This document shows, in pieces, positions 1 through 8,167 of a DNA stretch of 33,093 nucleotides. The translations under genes and the position numbers were made by a program. Each line of letters begins with the position of its first letter. Position 1 is the stretch's first letter. The notes beneath the pieces were generated by a model, which worked only from the letters and a program-made list of their open reading frames with translations, was not told the origin of the DNA and ran no database searches. The DNA comes from Chitinophagaceae bacterium (GTDB lineage Bacteria > Bacteroidota > Bacteroidia > Chitinophagales > Chitinophagaceae), in the NCBI GenBank assembly GCA_947442625.1, contig CANEWJ010000013.1, forward strand, positions 1-33,093, written 5' to 3'.

Positions 1-601
1 ACCCACCTGGATAAGGCAGTTTCTTGTTGGCAAGCCTGGTAACCTCCAGTTTTCCGTAAGAATATTGAGACATGGCCATGTCCAGTACCAGGTGGCCTTC
101 TTTTCTGGGAATGGCCATGATGAAAGGATTGTTGCCAATACCAGAGGAAGTGGCACCCCAGGCGGGCATACAGGATTCTGTATTGGTCCAACAAATGCCG
201 ATAAACCCTTTTTCTGCAGCCTGCCATCCGTAAGCGCCGCCACGCATCCAATGGGTGGTATTGTTCAAGCTGACCAGCCCTAGTCCATTTTTTGATGCAA
301 GCTCAACAGCCCTGTCCATCGCAACAATGGCATTGGTGATGCCTGGGCCAAGATTGCCGTTGTATACTTCCATCGCACCAAGGCTGAGGTCAAGGCTTGG
401 CGCAGCATGTACATCTATCCAGCCTTTGCCGATATACTCAACAAAACGTTCAACACGGTTCAGGCCATGAGAATAAATGCCATCCATACTGGATTCGGCA
501 TGCGTTCTTGCACAAATTTCTGCCTTGTCTTCTGGCATCCCCGCCAGGGTAAAAGCCATCTTGATGGTGGCCTTCATTTCATCAAAAGGTATCCTTGTCA
601 T
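1..601 (-). CDS. dlgD: 2,3-diketo-L-gulonate reductase-type malate/L-lactate dehydrogenase (3' end outside window)
   Basis: The first 200 codons of a gene that runs off the left edge. Family members are NAD(P)H-dependent 2-oxoacid reductases of the Ldh_2 superfamily; the closest match I recall is YiaK/DlgD, which reduces 2,3-diketo-L-gulonate to 3-keto-L-gulonate in ascorbate/L-lyxose breakdown. The translation begins MTRIPFDEMKATIKMAF and carries the family's YSHGLNR block with the presumed catalytic His45 (His44 in YiaK). It also has NTTHWMRGGAYGWQAAEKG around residues 104-122 and the GICWTN and MSQYSYGKLEV blocks. The ATG at 599-601 is preceded in frame by a TAG five codons upstream, which fixes the start. 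It is divergent from kaiC across a 161-bp gap. The family is clear; the exact substrate is inferred from similarity, and other Ldh_2 reductases remain possible. Confidence 0.88.
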   Translation of the reverse strand, partial: MTRIPFDEMKATIKMAFTLAGMPEDKAEICARTHAESSMDGIYSHGLNRVERFVEYIGKGWIDVHAAPSLDLSLGAMEVYNGNLGPGITNAIVAMDRAVELASKNGLGLVSLNNTTHWMRGGAYGWQAAEKGFIGICWTNTESCMPAWGATSSGIGNNPFIMAIPRKEGHLVLDMAMSQYSYGKLEVTRLANKKLPYPGG

Positions 602-762
602 GGTTTCACAATACTACGTAAAAAATCATGGATCCAATGTTGGCAATGGAACATGACCATTGTTATCACATTGCTGATGATGCGTCATCTTTTTTCCATG
701 GACGAACCACTACTATTGTAGCGTAATAAGACTGCATTTTTTACAAAAATATACCCGATACA

Positions 763-2355
763 ATGGAAAGTAAAACACAAAATAAAGCAGTTGATCAAAA
801 GCGGTCTGCTGGAGACTATAAATTGCTGAAATCTCCTACAGGAATAAAGGGGTTTGATGATATTACTTTTGGCGGGCTTCCCCTCAATCGGCCAACCTTA
901 TTGGTTGGATCCATCGGGAGTGGTAAAACCTTCTTGGCAATGGAATATATCATCAATGGAATAGAAATGTTCAATGAGCCAGGCGTTTTCATGACTTTCG
1001 AAGAAAAAACGGATGAATTGCTGGAGAATGTTTCTTCGCTTGGGTACGATATCAATCGGTTTATAGAAAACAAGACCATATACCTCGAACATTTGGAAAT
1101 TGGTTCTAATATCAGCAAAGAAGTGGGCACTTATAAAATTGATGGATTATTTATAAGGCTTGAGCAAGCCATTGATAAGGTGAATGCCAAAAGGGTAGTA
1201 CTTGATTCTCTTGATACCCTTTTTGCAAGTTTAGACAGGCATATTTTGCGTTCTGAGTTCAAAAGACTTTTTTCATGGCTAAAAGATAAAAAGGTTACAG
1301 CCATCGTGACGGCAGAATTGGGGGACGTTTTCTTGACACGCATGGGTTTGGAAGAACTGATTGCAGATTGCGTCATCGAGTTAAGCAACAGGATAACCAA
1401 CCAGGTCAGCACAAGAAGATTGAGGGTTTTGAAATTCAGGGGCTCACCCCATGCATTAAATGAATATCCATTTATCATTGACGAAAACAGGTTGACTGTA
1501 TTCCCTCTGATCAGCCAGGGGCTTCAACAAAAATCAAGCAATGAACGCATCTCCTCAGGCATCAAGAAGCTGGATGAAATGCTTGACAACAAAGGGTTTT
1601 ATTTAGGTAGCAGTATTCTTATTTCAGGCACAGCAGGCACTGGAAAATCAAGCCTGCTCGCATCGTTTGCCAATGATGTTTGCAGTAACAACCAAACATG
1701 TCTTTTTTGTGCATTTGAAGAAGCTCCCAATCAGATCATCAGAAATATGTCATCGATAGGCCTTAACCTTCATCCACATGTTGCATCCAACAAATTGCAA
1801 TTTTATTTTGCTAGACCTTCTCTACAAAATCTTGAATTGCATTTTATGGCCATCAAAGAAACCATAAAGAGTGTAAAGCCTCAAGTTGTTGTACTTGATC
1901 CGATCACCAACCTGATGACTGAGGGTCCGAACAGTGATGTAAGGAGCATGCTGACCAGGTTCATTGATTATTTGAAGACAAAGCAAGTCACTGTCATGTT
2001 TTCAGCAGCCATCACCATCGGTTCAATCTCCCGAAACCCAAGTGACGAGGGCATTTCATCCATGGTAGATACCTGGATCATGTTGGAAGACCTGGAGTTG
2101 GAAGGAGAACGCAACAGGAGCATGTATGTCATGAAATCAAGGGGAATGGACCATTCAAAAGAAGTCAGGGAGTTTATCATTTCTTCGAGCGGGATAAACC
2201 TCATCCCGATAGCAAGAAACAAGCAAGGCATTTTAATTGGATCTAAAAGGGTGGCAGCAGAAAAAGAAAGCAAGAAAGCAGAAAAAGAAAGCAAAGAAAT
2301 TGTGGGTAAGAAAAACTTTCAACATCAGTTTTCAGAAGATGGTGATGTTCAATGA
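763..2355 (+). CDS. kaiC: KaiC-like double-domain RecA-family ATPase
   Basis: A 530-residue protein with two RecA/KaiC domains in tandem, as in cyanobacterial KaiC (about 519 residues). Domain 1 has Walker A GSIGSGKT (residues 49-56) and the glutamate pair E80/E81. Domain 2 has GTAGTGKS (289-296) and E319/E320. LKFRGSPHALNEYPF closely resembles the end of the KaiC CI domain. Positions matching the CII autophosphorylation sites T426, S431 and T432 are S427, S432 and S433 in SDEGISS, so all are hydroxyl residues. The C-terminus does not resemble the KaiA-binding A-loop and tail; it is a Lys/Glu-rich segment with a short repeat. In cyanobacteria KaiC is a hexameric autokinase/ATPase and the core of the circadian oscillator; outside them KaiC homologues are linked to stress or signalling. 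A kaiB gene follows 57 nt downstream. Kinase activity is inferred. Confidence 0.93.
   Translation: MESKTQNKAVDQKRSAGDYKLLKSPTGIKGFDDITFGGLPLNRPTLLVGSIGSGKTFLAMEYIINGIEMFNEPGVFMTFEEKTDELLENVSSLGYDINRFIENKTIYLEHLEIGSNISKEVGTYKIDGLFIRLEQAIDKVNAKRVVLDSLDTLFASLDRHILRSEFKRLFSWLKDKKVTAIVTAELGDVFLTRMGLEELIADCVIELSNRITNQVSTRRLRVLKFRGSPHALNEYPFIIDENRLTVFPLISQGLQQKSSNERISSGIKKLDEMLDNKGFYLGSSILISGTAGTGKSSLLASFANDVCSNNQTCLFCAFEEAPNQIIRNMSSIGLNLHPHVASNKLQFYFARPSLQNLELHFMAIKETIKSVKPQVVVLDPITNLMTEGPNSDVRSMLTRFIDYLKTKQVTVMFSAAITIGSISRNPSDEGISSMVDTWIMLEDLELEGERNRSMYVMKSRGMDHSKEVREFIISSSGINLIPIARNKQGILIGSKRVAAEKESKKAEKESKEIVGKKNFQHQFSEDGDVQ
2257..2294 (+). repeat. In-frame tandem repeat in the kaiC tail
   Basis: A 17-nt sequence, GCAGAAAAAGAAAGCAA, occurs at 2257-2273 and again at 2278-2294. 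The 21-nt period adds a seven-residue unit (AEKESKK, AEKESKE). It lies in the charged C-terminal tail, where cyanobacterial KaiC has its KaiA-binding segment. The unit number may vary between strains through slippage. Confidence 0.8.
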
Positions 2356-2412
2356 GATGTTTCAATTTCATCTTCTGGTCATCATTTAACGTACAACCAA
2401 GAAAAAAAGCAG

Positions 2413-2730
2413 ATGATTAACCTTCGAAAAATTCTCGATATCAATAACCGGAAAGGAGAAAAAAATGAATTCACATTTGAATTATTTTTTGCTGGCGATA
2501 CACCCATTTCTTTAAAGGCAGCAAGCAATGCAAAAGCAATTTTTGACAAGTATTGTAAAAACAATTATACTATGCATTTATTTGATATTAATAAAAATAC
2601 AGCATTGGTAGAGAGGGAAAATATCATTGCTGTCCCTCTATTGGTAAGAAAAAGTCCATTGCCAGAAATCAGGATGATCGGTGACTTTTCTGATATGCAA
2701 AAAGTAAAGAATGAATTCTTGATTCGTTAA
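2413..2730 (+). CDS. kaiB: KaiB-like protein
   Basis: A 105-residue protein with the KaiB thioredoxin-like domain after about 17 extra N-terminal residues. Family blocks are FELFFAGDTPISLKA (KaiB: KLYVAGNTPNSVRA), a central HLFDINKNTALVERENIIAVPLL, and PLPEIRMIGDFSD (KaiB: PPPVRRIIGDLSN). The prolines tied to KaiB fold switching (AVP, PLP) are present. In cyanobacteria KaiB binds the KaiC CI ring and sequesters KaiA; with no kaiA here, it more plausibly modulates the neighbouring KaiC or links it to another partner. The A/G-rich AAGAAAAAAAGCAG before the ATG may help ribosome binding. It starts 57 nt after kaiC and ends 13 nt before the next gene, so co-transcription is likely. Confidence 0.9.
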   Translation: MINLRKILDINNRKGEKNEFTFELFFAGDTPISLKAASNAKAIFDKYCKNNYTMHLFDINKNTALVERENIIAVPLLVRKSPLPEIRMIGDFSDMQKVKNEFLIR

Positions 2731-2743
2731 AATACCTTGTTTC

Positions 2744-3184
2744 ATGACAAAAAATTATATCAAAGAGTTGGATTTTATTCTTTTTTCATTGATCAATGAA
2801 TATGAAAATATCAATGACGGAGTTAATTTCTATCAGGAGGAAGCCCCAAAATCAACAAAGGAAATGGTGACTGAAATGGTCATTGCGAAATATAGTTTAA
2901 AGGAATGGGAAATCAATGTGCTCTTTCATCATTTGTTGATTGACAAATATATCATCAGCATTGAACCCCTCACCATCTCATTGGAGGGTATTGTGTTTGA
3001 AGGAAATGGCGGTTATGCCGAAAAAAGTGTACAAGAAAAATTGGAAAATGCCCGCATCAAAAAAATTGAAAATGATCTGAATAAATATTCATTCGGTCTT
3101 ATGGTATTTACAGGTGTTGTTGCTATTGGTACCCTTATCTCAGCAATTTATTTTATGCTTGAAATTTGGAAGCATTTTACCTGA
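2744..3184 (+). CDS. Small protein with one C-terminal membrane segment, third gene of the kaiCB unit
   Basis: I do not recognise a named family. The 146-residue product has a soluble N-terminal part (about 1-100) that looks mostly helical; the segment around residues 38-75 could be a winged-helix-like fold, but this is a guess. A charged helix, KSVQEKLENARIKKIENDL, follows (about 93-111). A hydrophobic stretch, FGLMVFTGVVAIGTLISAIY (about 117-136), should be a transmembrane helix close to the C-terminus. No signal peptide is visible, so a tail-anchored topology with a cytoplasmic N-terminus is likely. It begins only 13 nt after kaiB on the same strand and ends the unit, which suggests a role with KaiC/KaiB, perhaps as membrane anchor or output partner. 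That role is inferred from position only. Confidence 0.72.
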   Translation: MTKNYIKELDFILFSLINEYENINDGVNFYQEEAPKSTKEMVTEMVIAKYSLKEWEINVLFHHLLIDKYIISIEPLTISLEGIVFEGNGGYAEKSVQEKLENARIKKIENDLNKYSFGLMVFTGVVAIGTLISAIYFMLEIWKHFT

Positions 3185-3185
3185 G

Positions 3186-3207
3186 ATGCTTAAGCATTTT
3201 TTCTTTT
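3186..3207 (+). terminator. Weak terminator-like palindrome after the kaiCB unit
   Basis: The palindrome ATGCTTAAGCAT (3186-3197) starts two bases after the stop codon of the third gene and runs into TTTTTTCTTTT. The stem is only four base pairs with a TTAA loop, so it would be a weak intrinsic terminator. It also contains the stop codon of the possible minus-strand ORF. Confidence 0.35.
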
Positions 3208-3360
3208 GTCTGAACATAGCACAATGTTTTCGAATCGTGCTTGCAAAGCCCTTCTCAAATGGTTGACAAGCTCTTCATCAGGTTTCCAGGAAAACTGTTG
3301 GGCGCCTGCTGCGATGACCGCTTCTGCTTTCACATCAATCTCAACAGCTGAACTTTTCAT
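3190..3360 (-). CDS. Possible 56-residue hypothetical protein
   Basis: A short ORF opening with ATG at 3358-3360, 22 nt after the stop of the cytochrome c peroxidase gene on the same strand. It encodes MKSSAVEIDVKAEAVIAAGA and then a segment with KPDEELVNHLRRALQARF, which reads as an amphipathic helix. No family is recognised, and no signal peptide or membrane segment is visible. The reading is mildly supported because the composition looks protein-like and the ORF fills the gap between two convergent genes. Its last codons overlap the T-rich terminator-like sequence of the kaiCB unit, and no ribosome binding site is evident. It could be spurious. Confidence 0.4.
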   Translation of the reverse strand: MKSSAVEIDVKAEAVIAAGAQQFSWKPDEELVNHLRRALQARFENIVLCSDKRKNA

Positions 3361-3382
3361 GCAATCGCATTTTAATCATACA

Positions 3383-4369
3383 TCAGTGTGTCATCGTCCC
3401 TTTTGCAAAAAGGGGGTTGCTAACGAAAACCTTATCGTCAAGGGTCAAGAGGAAGGCCTTCAGCTTGCTGCGCTCATCTGCACTGATGCTGAAGAGATTG
3501 GCATTGTAATGGTCCAAAACCTTGTCAATGGTGCTGAGCCTTCCGTCATGCATATAGGGCTTGGTATAGCCAAGGTTTCTCAGGCTGGGCACCTTGAACC
3601 GGTATAGATCGCTGATATTTCTGGTAACAACATACCGGCCTGAATCCATCAGTTCGTTGGGCGGAAGTTTTGTGTTCCTGAAACTGTTGTCAGTAAACAG
3701 GGGCTCACTGTGGCATCCATTGCATTTTTCTACAAATACCTCATAGCCAGCCTGTTCATTGGTTGAGTAACTGGCCTGTTTCCTTCTTACACTGTCATAT
3801 TTTGATTCATTGCTTACGGCCATCACCATGAATTGGGAAAGGGCCTTCAACAACTGATCTTCAGTTGCTACAGCAGTGCCAAAAGCATCTTTGAACATGC
3901 TTCTGTACATGCCTGAGCTGTTGACTTTTTTGACAATATTGGACATGGTTTCCCCCATTTCAAGACTATTCGTAAAAGGTTTTACTGGTTGTTGGTCCAG
4001 CTTGTTAACGCTTCCGTCCCACATGAAAGAATTGCTCCAGGCCAGGTTCATGATGGGTGGTGCGTTTCTCCTGGTCAGGCTTCCATGCAGTCCATGGCTC
4101 AGGCTGTGATCGGGATGGGTAAAGGCGGAAGACTGCGTGTGGCAGGATGCGCAGCTGGTTGAATTGTCGATGGATAAGGTTGAATCATAGAAAATCATTT
4201 TGCCCAATTCAAACCCTGGTTTGCTGACATGGTTGTTGCTGAAATCATAGGTAGCGGCCGGAAAATAATAGGGGGTCTTGAAGCCAACGAAAAAGTCGAT
4301 GGTTTCCTTGGTGCAGGCAACCGCCAGCATCAATAAAAATACAATAGTATATGGTTTGTGTTTTCGCAA
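3383..4369 (-). CDS. Di-heme cytochrome c peroxidase family lipoprotein
   Basis: A 328-residue member of the CcpA/MauG family, with two c-type heme sites: CASCH at residues 73-77 and CNGCH at 216-220. FELGKMIFYDSTLS, RNAPPIMNLAWSNSFMWDGS and YTKPYMHDGRL are typical family blocks. The N-terminus MRKHKPYTIVFLLMLAVAC is a lipoprotein signal with Cys19 as the likely lipidated residue, so the protein should sit on the periplasmic membrane face. Family members reduce hydrogen peroxide with electrons from small donors or oxidise other substrates. The start is a TTG at 4367-4369. The nearest upstream ATG is 8 nt away and out of frame, and the next internal ATG would cut the signal to about six residues, so TTG is preferred. 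It is divergent from the amidohydrolase gene. Confidence 0.88.
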   Translation of the reverse strand: MRKHKPYTIVFLLMLAVACTKETIDFFVGFKTPYYFPAATYDFSNNHVSKPGFELGKMIFYDSTLSIDNSTSCASCHTQSSAFTHPDHSLSHGLHGSLTRRNAPPIMNLAWSNSFMWDGSVNKLDQQPVKPFTNSLEMGETMSNIVKKVNSSGMYRSMFKDAFGTAVATEDQLLKALSQFMVMAVSNESKYDSVRRKQASYSTNEQAGYEVFVEKCNGCHSEPLFTDNSFRNTKLPPNELMDSGRYVVTRNISDLYRFKVPSLRNLGYTKPYMHDGRLSTIDKVLDHYNANLFSISADERSKLKAFLLTLDDKVFVSNPLFAKGTMTH

Positions 4370-4433
4370 TCAGCATTAAAATTAATCAATAGATGCTAAA
4401 CCGATATCTTAATTTTACTCCAAATCACTTGTC

Positions 4434-6080
4434 ATGAAACTGATCACTTCTTTGTTGCTGGTGTCTTTTTTTGGTTTTTCCTGTTCCGGGAACAAGGTTG
4501 ATAAAATCTATATCAATGCCAAAATATGGACTGGTGACAGCAGCAATCCCTCCGCCTCAGTCATGGCCATCAAGGGAGACAAAATCGTTTATGTTGGTAA
4601 TGATGCTTCCTCTTATGCAGCAGCTGAAGTGATTGATCTTCAGGGAAAGCGCTTGCTTCCCGGATTCACCGACAACCATACCCATTTTCTTTCTGCCGGA
4701 TACGGACTTGCCAGTGTACAGCTGAAGGATGCCATGACACGCCAGGAATTCATCAACAGGATCAAGGCCTTTTGCACTGCCCATCCAGACACAACATGGG
4801 TAATGGAAGGCAACTGGGACCATGAAAACTGGGGAGGTGAATTGCCCAGCAAAGAATGGATTGATTCCATTACCGGAAACCATCCCCTGTTCATCTCCAG
4901 GTATGATAGCCACATGGCATTTGCCAATTCAAAAGCCATGGAGTTGGCTGGTATCAATGCATCAACCGTTTCTCCCGATGGAGGGGTAATGGTCAGGAAT
5001 GCAAAAGGTGAGCCTACTGGCATTTTTAAGGATGCTGCCATGGGGCTGATCAGCAGGGCTATCCCTGAACCTACAACAGTACAACTGAACCAATATTTTG
5101 ATGCAGCCGCCCAGCATGCTGTAGAAAAGGGTGTAACCCATGTGAATGACATGAGTTCTTATGGTGGATGGAATGATTTGGAAACCTACCGAAGGGCTGC
5201 TGGTACAGACCGCATGATCCTTCGCATGTATTCTTTTGTTCCTTTGGCTACCTGGGAAAGGCTGGACAGTTTTGTCCAGAAAAACGGAAGGGGTGATGAC
5301 ATGTTGAAATGGGGCGGCTTGAAGGGTTATGTTGATGGCTCCCTTGGATCTACCACTGCATGGTTTCATCAGCCCTATCTGGATGATCCCCATTCGCATG
5401 GACTGAACATAACCGATACCAACCTCTTGAGGAAATGGGCCATATCGGCAGACAAGGCCGGAATGCATGTAGCCGTGCATGCTATTGGCGACAGGGCCAA
5501 TGATTTTATCCTTTCCGTTTATGGGGAGGCAGCAAAGCTGAATGGCCCAAGGGACAGGCGTTTCAGGGTAGAGCATGCACAACATGTCAGCCAGGACGCC
5601 ATTGGGAATTTTGCAAAGCAAGGGGTTGTTGCCTCCATGCATCCCTATCATTTGTATGATGATGGTATTTGGGCTTCTAAAAGGCTTGATACCAGCAGGC
5701 TCAAAGGAACCTATGCCTTCAGGAGCATGCTTGACAAGGGTGTCAATGTCAGTTTTGGATCTGACTGGCCTGTTGCTCCTGTAGATCCTATGTATGGCAT
5801 ATTCAGTGCTGTTACCAGGATTACAGGGGATGGTAAAAATCCCGGAGGTTGGTATCCCGCAGAAAAAATATCTGTTGAAGATGCCATCAGCGCATACACC
5901 GCCGGCAATGCCTATGGTTCTTTTCTTGATGGGAAAGTTGGTATCCTGAAGGAAGGGGCTTACGCAGATTTTACCGTATTGGAAGAGGATATCTTGACCA
6001 TTGCTCCCGAAAAAATCAAGGGGGTCAGGGTGCTCAGGACAATTGTTGGTGGAAGACAGGTATTCCTGAGAATGGAATAG
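4434..6080 (+). CDS. YtcJ-type amidohydrolase lipoprotein
   Basis: A 548-residue metal-dependent hydrolase of the Amidohydro_3 (YtcJ) family. The N-terminus MKLITSLLLVSFFGFSC is a lipoprotein signal with Cys17 at the lipobox. The beta-sandwich strands flanking the TIM barrel are followed by the HxH metal site, H82/H84 in DNHTHF. Later metal-site blocks are VHAIGDRAND and VEHAQHV, and the terminal Asp is in GSDWPVAPVDP. The YtcJ signature VDGSLGSTTAWF is present. Family members hydrolyse amide or related bonds in varied small molecules; the substrate cannot be read here. It is probably attached to the outer or inner membrane. It stands alone, with the next gene 149 nt downstream. Confidence 0.88.
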   Translation: MKLITSLLLVSFFGFSCSGNKVDKIYINAKIWTGDSSNPSASVMAIKGDKIVYVGNDASSYAAAEVIDLQGKRLLPGFTDNHTHFLSAGYGLASVQLKDAMTRQEFINRIKAFCTAHPDTTWVMEGNWDHENWGGELPSKEWIDSITGNHPLFISRYDSHMAFANSKAMELAGINASTVSPDGGVMVRNAKGEPTGIFKDAAMGLISRAIPEPTTVQLNQYFDAAAQHAVEKGVTHVNDMSSYGGWNDLETYRRAAGTDRMILRMYSFVPLATWERLDSFVQKNGRGDDMLKWGGLKGYVDGSLGSTTAWFHQPYLDDPHSHGLNITDTNLLRKWAISADKAGMHVAVHAIGDRANDFILSVYGEAAKLNGPRDRRFRVEHAQHVSQDAIGNFAKQGVVASMHPYHLYDDGIWASKRLDTSRLKGTYAFRSMLDKGVNVSFGSDWPVAPVDPMYGIFSAVTRITGDGKNPGGWYPAEKISVEDAISAYTAGNAYGSFLDGKVGILKEGAYADFTVLEEDILTIAPEKIKGVRVLRTIVGGRQVFLRME

Positions 6081-6229
6081 CCTTTTTACGTAGTGATACG
6101 TTCAAATCCTGGTTAAAAACATTCATTTCAGGCAATTTTAACCTTTCCTGCCTCAGGATTGTACTATTGCGGTCTATGGATTCGTTAAATGATTTGTAAG
6201 CCCTATTTGGTTTGCACAATCCGAATCCA

Positions 6230-8074
6230 ATGAAACCTATCCTACCTAAGGATGCCAAACCCCGTTTTTGGGGAATGCTCCTGATCATGAACCTGATGGT
6301 GCTCTTTTCCCAAGGGCAGGCGGTATTCAATGCCAATTTTGGAAACCTACATTTTCTCGCAGCAAACAAGATACATAAAGTGGGGTCCAACGGATCAGCT
6401 GCAGGCAATGTTACTCTTTATACAAATGTCATCACAACAGGAGGTCAGGCGATTGATTGTATCGTCAGAACAGTAGCCCTAACCAATGGAAGTTTTCAAT
6501 TACCGGGAAGTGCTGCGGTAGGAACGATACCTTTTGACTACTCTTCTGCAACAGGTAGCGGTATGTCTGCAAACCAGGACCGGTTTTTTGCTCCAACGTT
6601 TACCTTCAATAGTGGTGGCGGAAGTTGTGATTTTGAATTTGAGTTTATCCTTGGCGGAAGTTATCACAACAGCACAAATAGTGGCACCCCAGTTATTCTG
6701 CAGAACGTACGGCTCAATTCATATGATATTGATGGCAACGGAGGTGCCAACTCTAACCAATTCAATGAGTTTGGTGGATTCTCCAGTTTTACAGTAAGCA
6801 ACAGTACAAACATCGATAATTTTTATAACGCTACATCAGGGCTTACCAATTTTATTTCCAATACAACGAACAACAATGCGACTGTAACAGATTCTATTCA
6901 CAGGGTCCAGGTAGAATATGGCCAGATCAGTAAATTTAATATCAAGGTTGGATCCCAAGGGTCAGGGCAAGCGTATTTTTTCCTTGATTTTGGGAATGGG
7001 GCGTCTTGGACAGGGGTCACTACCAGTACCCCAGTTCTTGACCTCAATACCACAACAGCAGGCGTAGACAACCAGGTTACCATATGTGGCGATGCAAAGC
7101 GCTTGACCAATGGTGCAGGTGATGGTAATATCAACCTGACAAACTCTTCAGGCAATGTTGACGAACTGATCATCAGCTTCAACACTGCATCCATTTTCAA
7201 TGGAAATTTTGAGGCCTTCTATCCAAAAGGGTCCAATTCCCTGGTCAACGACAGCATCAAGCTTGGCTTTAGTAGCAGCAGCAGCCAAAGTTTTACACTC
7301 AGTGGTGTATCTTTTGTGGTTCAAAAATCTGTTTCCGGTGGTACAAGCACACTGCGTTTTTCCAAATCTTCCGGAACACTTACTACTGCACAAACTGAGA
7401 TGTTGCTTGATTCTTTGCATTATGTCAATACTGCTCAACATCCAGACCTTGCAAATAGAACTTTTAATGTGACTGTTCGAGAGGGCTCCTTTACAACACC
7501 CAATGCCAGGTTCATTCTTTCTGAAGGCTGTGTGTTGACGGTATTACCCGTCCGCTGGATTGGTGTTCAGGTGAGGGCCAACAACAAGAACCAGGTTTTT
7601 GTCAATTGGCAGGTGGCTGATGAAGTCAACAACATAGGGTATCATGTGGAAATGAGCCATGATGGACAAGCCTGGATGGATATCGGGTATGTTTCCGCCA
7701 AGCCCAGCACCAGCAATCAAGTCGCATATGATTTGACCTTCATAAAAAAGTTGACAGGATTGACCTTTTTCAGGATCAAACAAATGGATATTGATGGAAA
7801 GTTCAGTTATTCCTGGGTAAAGAAGCTTGATATGGCGGCACAGGACGATCCCTTTATCTGGCCAAATCCTGTCTCTAATGGATTGAATATTTCAGCGAAG
7901 GAAAATAATTGTAAAATTCAAGTGGTGAACATGGCTGGTCATATTGTCAAAACCATCTTGTTAAAACCTGGAGTCAATCAGGTTGATATCAGCAATCTTA
8001 CAAAAGGTATGTATACAGTTAGGTATACAATCGAAAATGGCGATCCTAAAATGTTTAGGATGATCAAGCAATAG
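6230..8074 (+). CDS. Secreted protein with type IX secretion C-terminal sorting domain
   Basis: About 614 residues. I start it at ATG 6230 rather than an in-frame TTG at 6212, because ATG gives a normal signal peptide (basic start, then a hydrophobic run to about residue 30). The body is rich in Asn, Ser, Thr and Gly, as in beta-strand surface proteins; no catalytic domain is recognised. Around residue 440 it has LPVRWIGVQVRANNKNQVFV, a fibronectin-like domain that commonly precedes sorting domains in this phylum. The tail has WPNPVSNGLNIS, the central VVNMAGHIVKT, DISNLTKGMYTVRY and final MIKQ, a type-A T9SS sorting signal. The protein should cross the outer membrane through T9SS and be released or attached at the surface. 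Its function is otherwise unknown. Confidence 0.85.
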   Translation: MKPILPKDAKPRFWGMLLIMNLMVLFSQGQAVFNANFGNLHFLAANKIHKVGSNGSAAGNVTLYTNVITTGGQAIDCIVRTVALTNGSFQLPGSAAVGTIPFDYSSATGSGMSANQDRFFAPTFTFNSGGGSCDFEFEFILGGSYHNSTNSGTPVILQNVRLNSYDIDGNGGANSNQFNEFGGFSSFTVSNSTNIDNFYNATSGLTNFISNTTNNNATVTDSIHRVQVEYGQISKFNIKVGSQGSGQAYFFLDFGNGASWTGVTTSTPVLDLNTTTAGVDNQVTICGDAKRLTNGAGDGNINLTNSSGNVDELIISFNTASIFNGNFEAFYPKGSNSLVNDSIKLGFSSSSSQSFTLSGVSFVVQKSVSGGTSTLRFSKSSGTLTTAQTEMLLDSLHYVNTAQHPDLANRTFNVTVREGSFTTPNARFILSEGCVLTVLPVRWIGVQVRANNKNQVFVNWQVADEVNNIGYHVEMSHDGQAWMDIGYVSAKPSTSNQVAYDLTFIKKLTGLTFFRIKQMDIDGKFSYSWVKKLDMAAQDDPFIWPNPVSNGLNISAKENNCKIQVVNMAGHIVKTILLKPGVNQVDISNLTKGMYTVRYTIENGDPKMFRMIKQ

Positions 8075-8167
8075 GGATGATGCTGGTGTCATGCATCGAC
8101 TGCATTAGATGCTTAGTCAAGAGGGGGATAACCTGAAAGAAAATCCTTAATTTGGCACCTAACCCTT

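Noticed and set aside
65-721. Plus-strand ORFs over the left-edge reductase gene
   Set aside because: They are antisense to a minus-strand gene with clear Ldh_2 homology and show no family features.
744-751. CAAAAATA as a minus-strand -7 box (TATTTTTG) for the reductase gene
   Set aside because: It matches TAnnTTTG but no TTG lies at the right spacing, and A-rich leaders produce such matches by chance.
763-2730. Claiming a circadian clock from kaiC and kaiB
   Set aside because: There is no kaiA, SasA or RpaA-like gene in the window, and kaiBC homologues outside cyanobacteria do not prove rhythm.
3206-3607. 133-residue plus-strand ORF
   Set aside because: Antisense to the cytochrome c peroxidase end and the small minus-strand ORF; no recognisable domain.
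4962-5651. 229-residue minus-strand ORF
   Set aside because: Antisense shadow of the amidohydrolase gene, whose catalytic motifs are intact on the plus strand.
6134-6157. AGGCA ... TGCCT inverted repeat as a terminator for the amidohydrolase gene
   Set aside because: The stem is only 5 bp with a 14-nt loop and no T-run.
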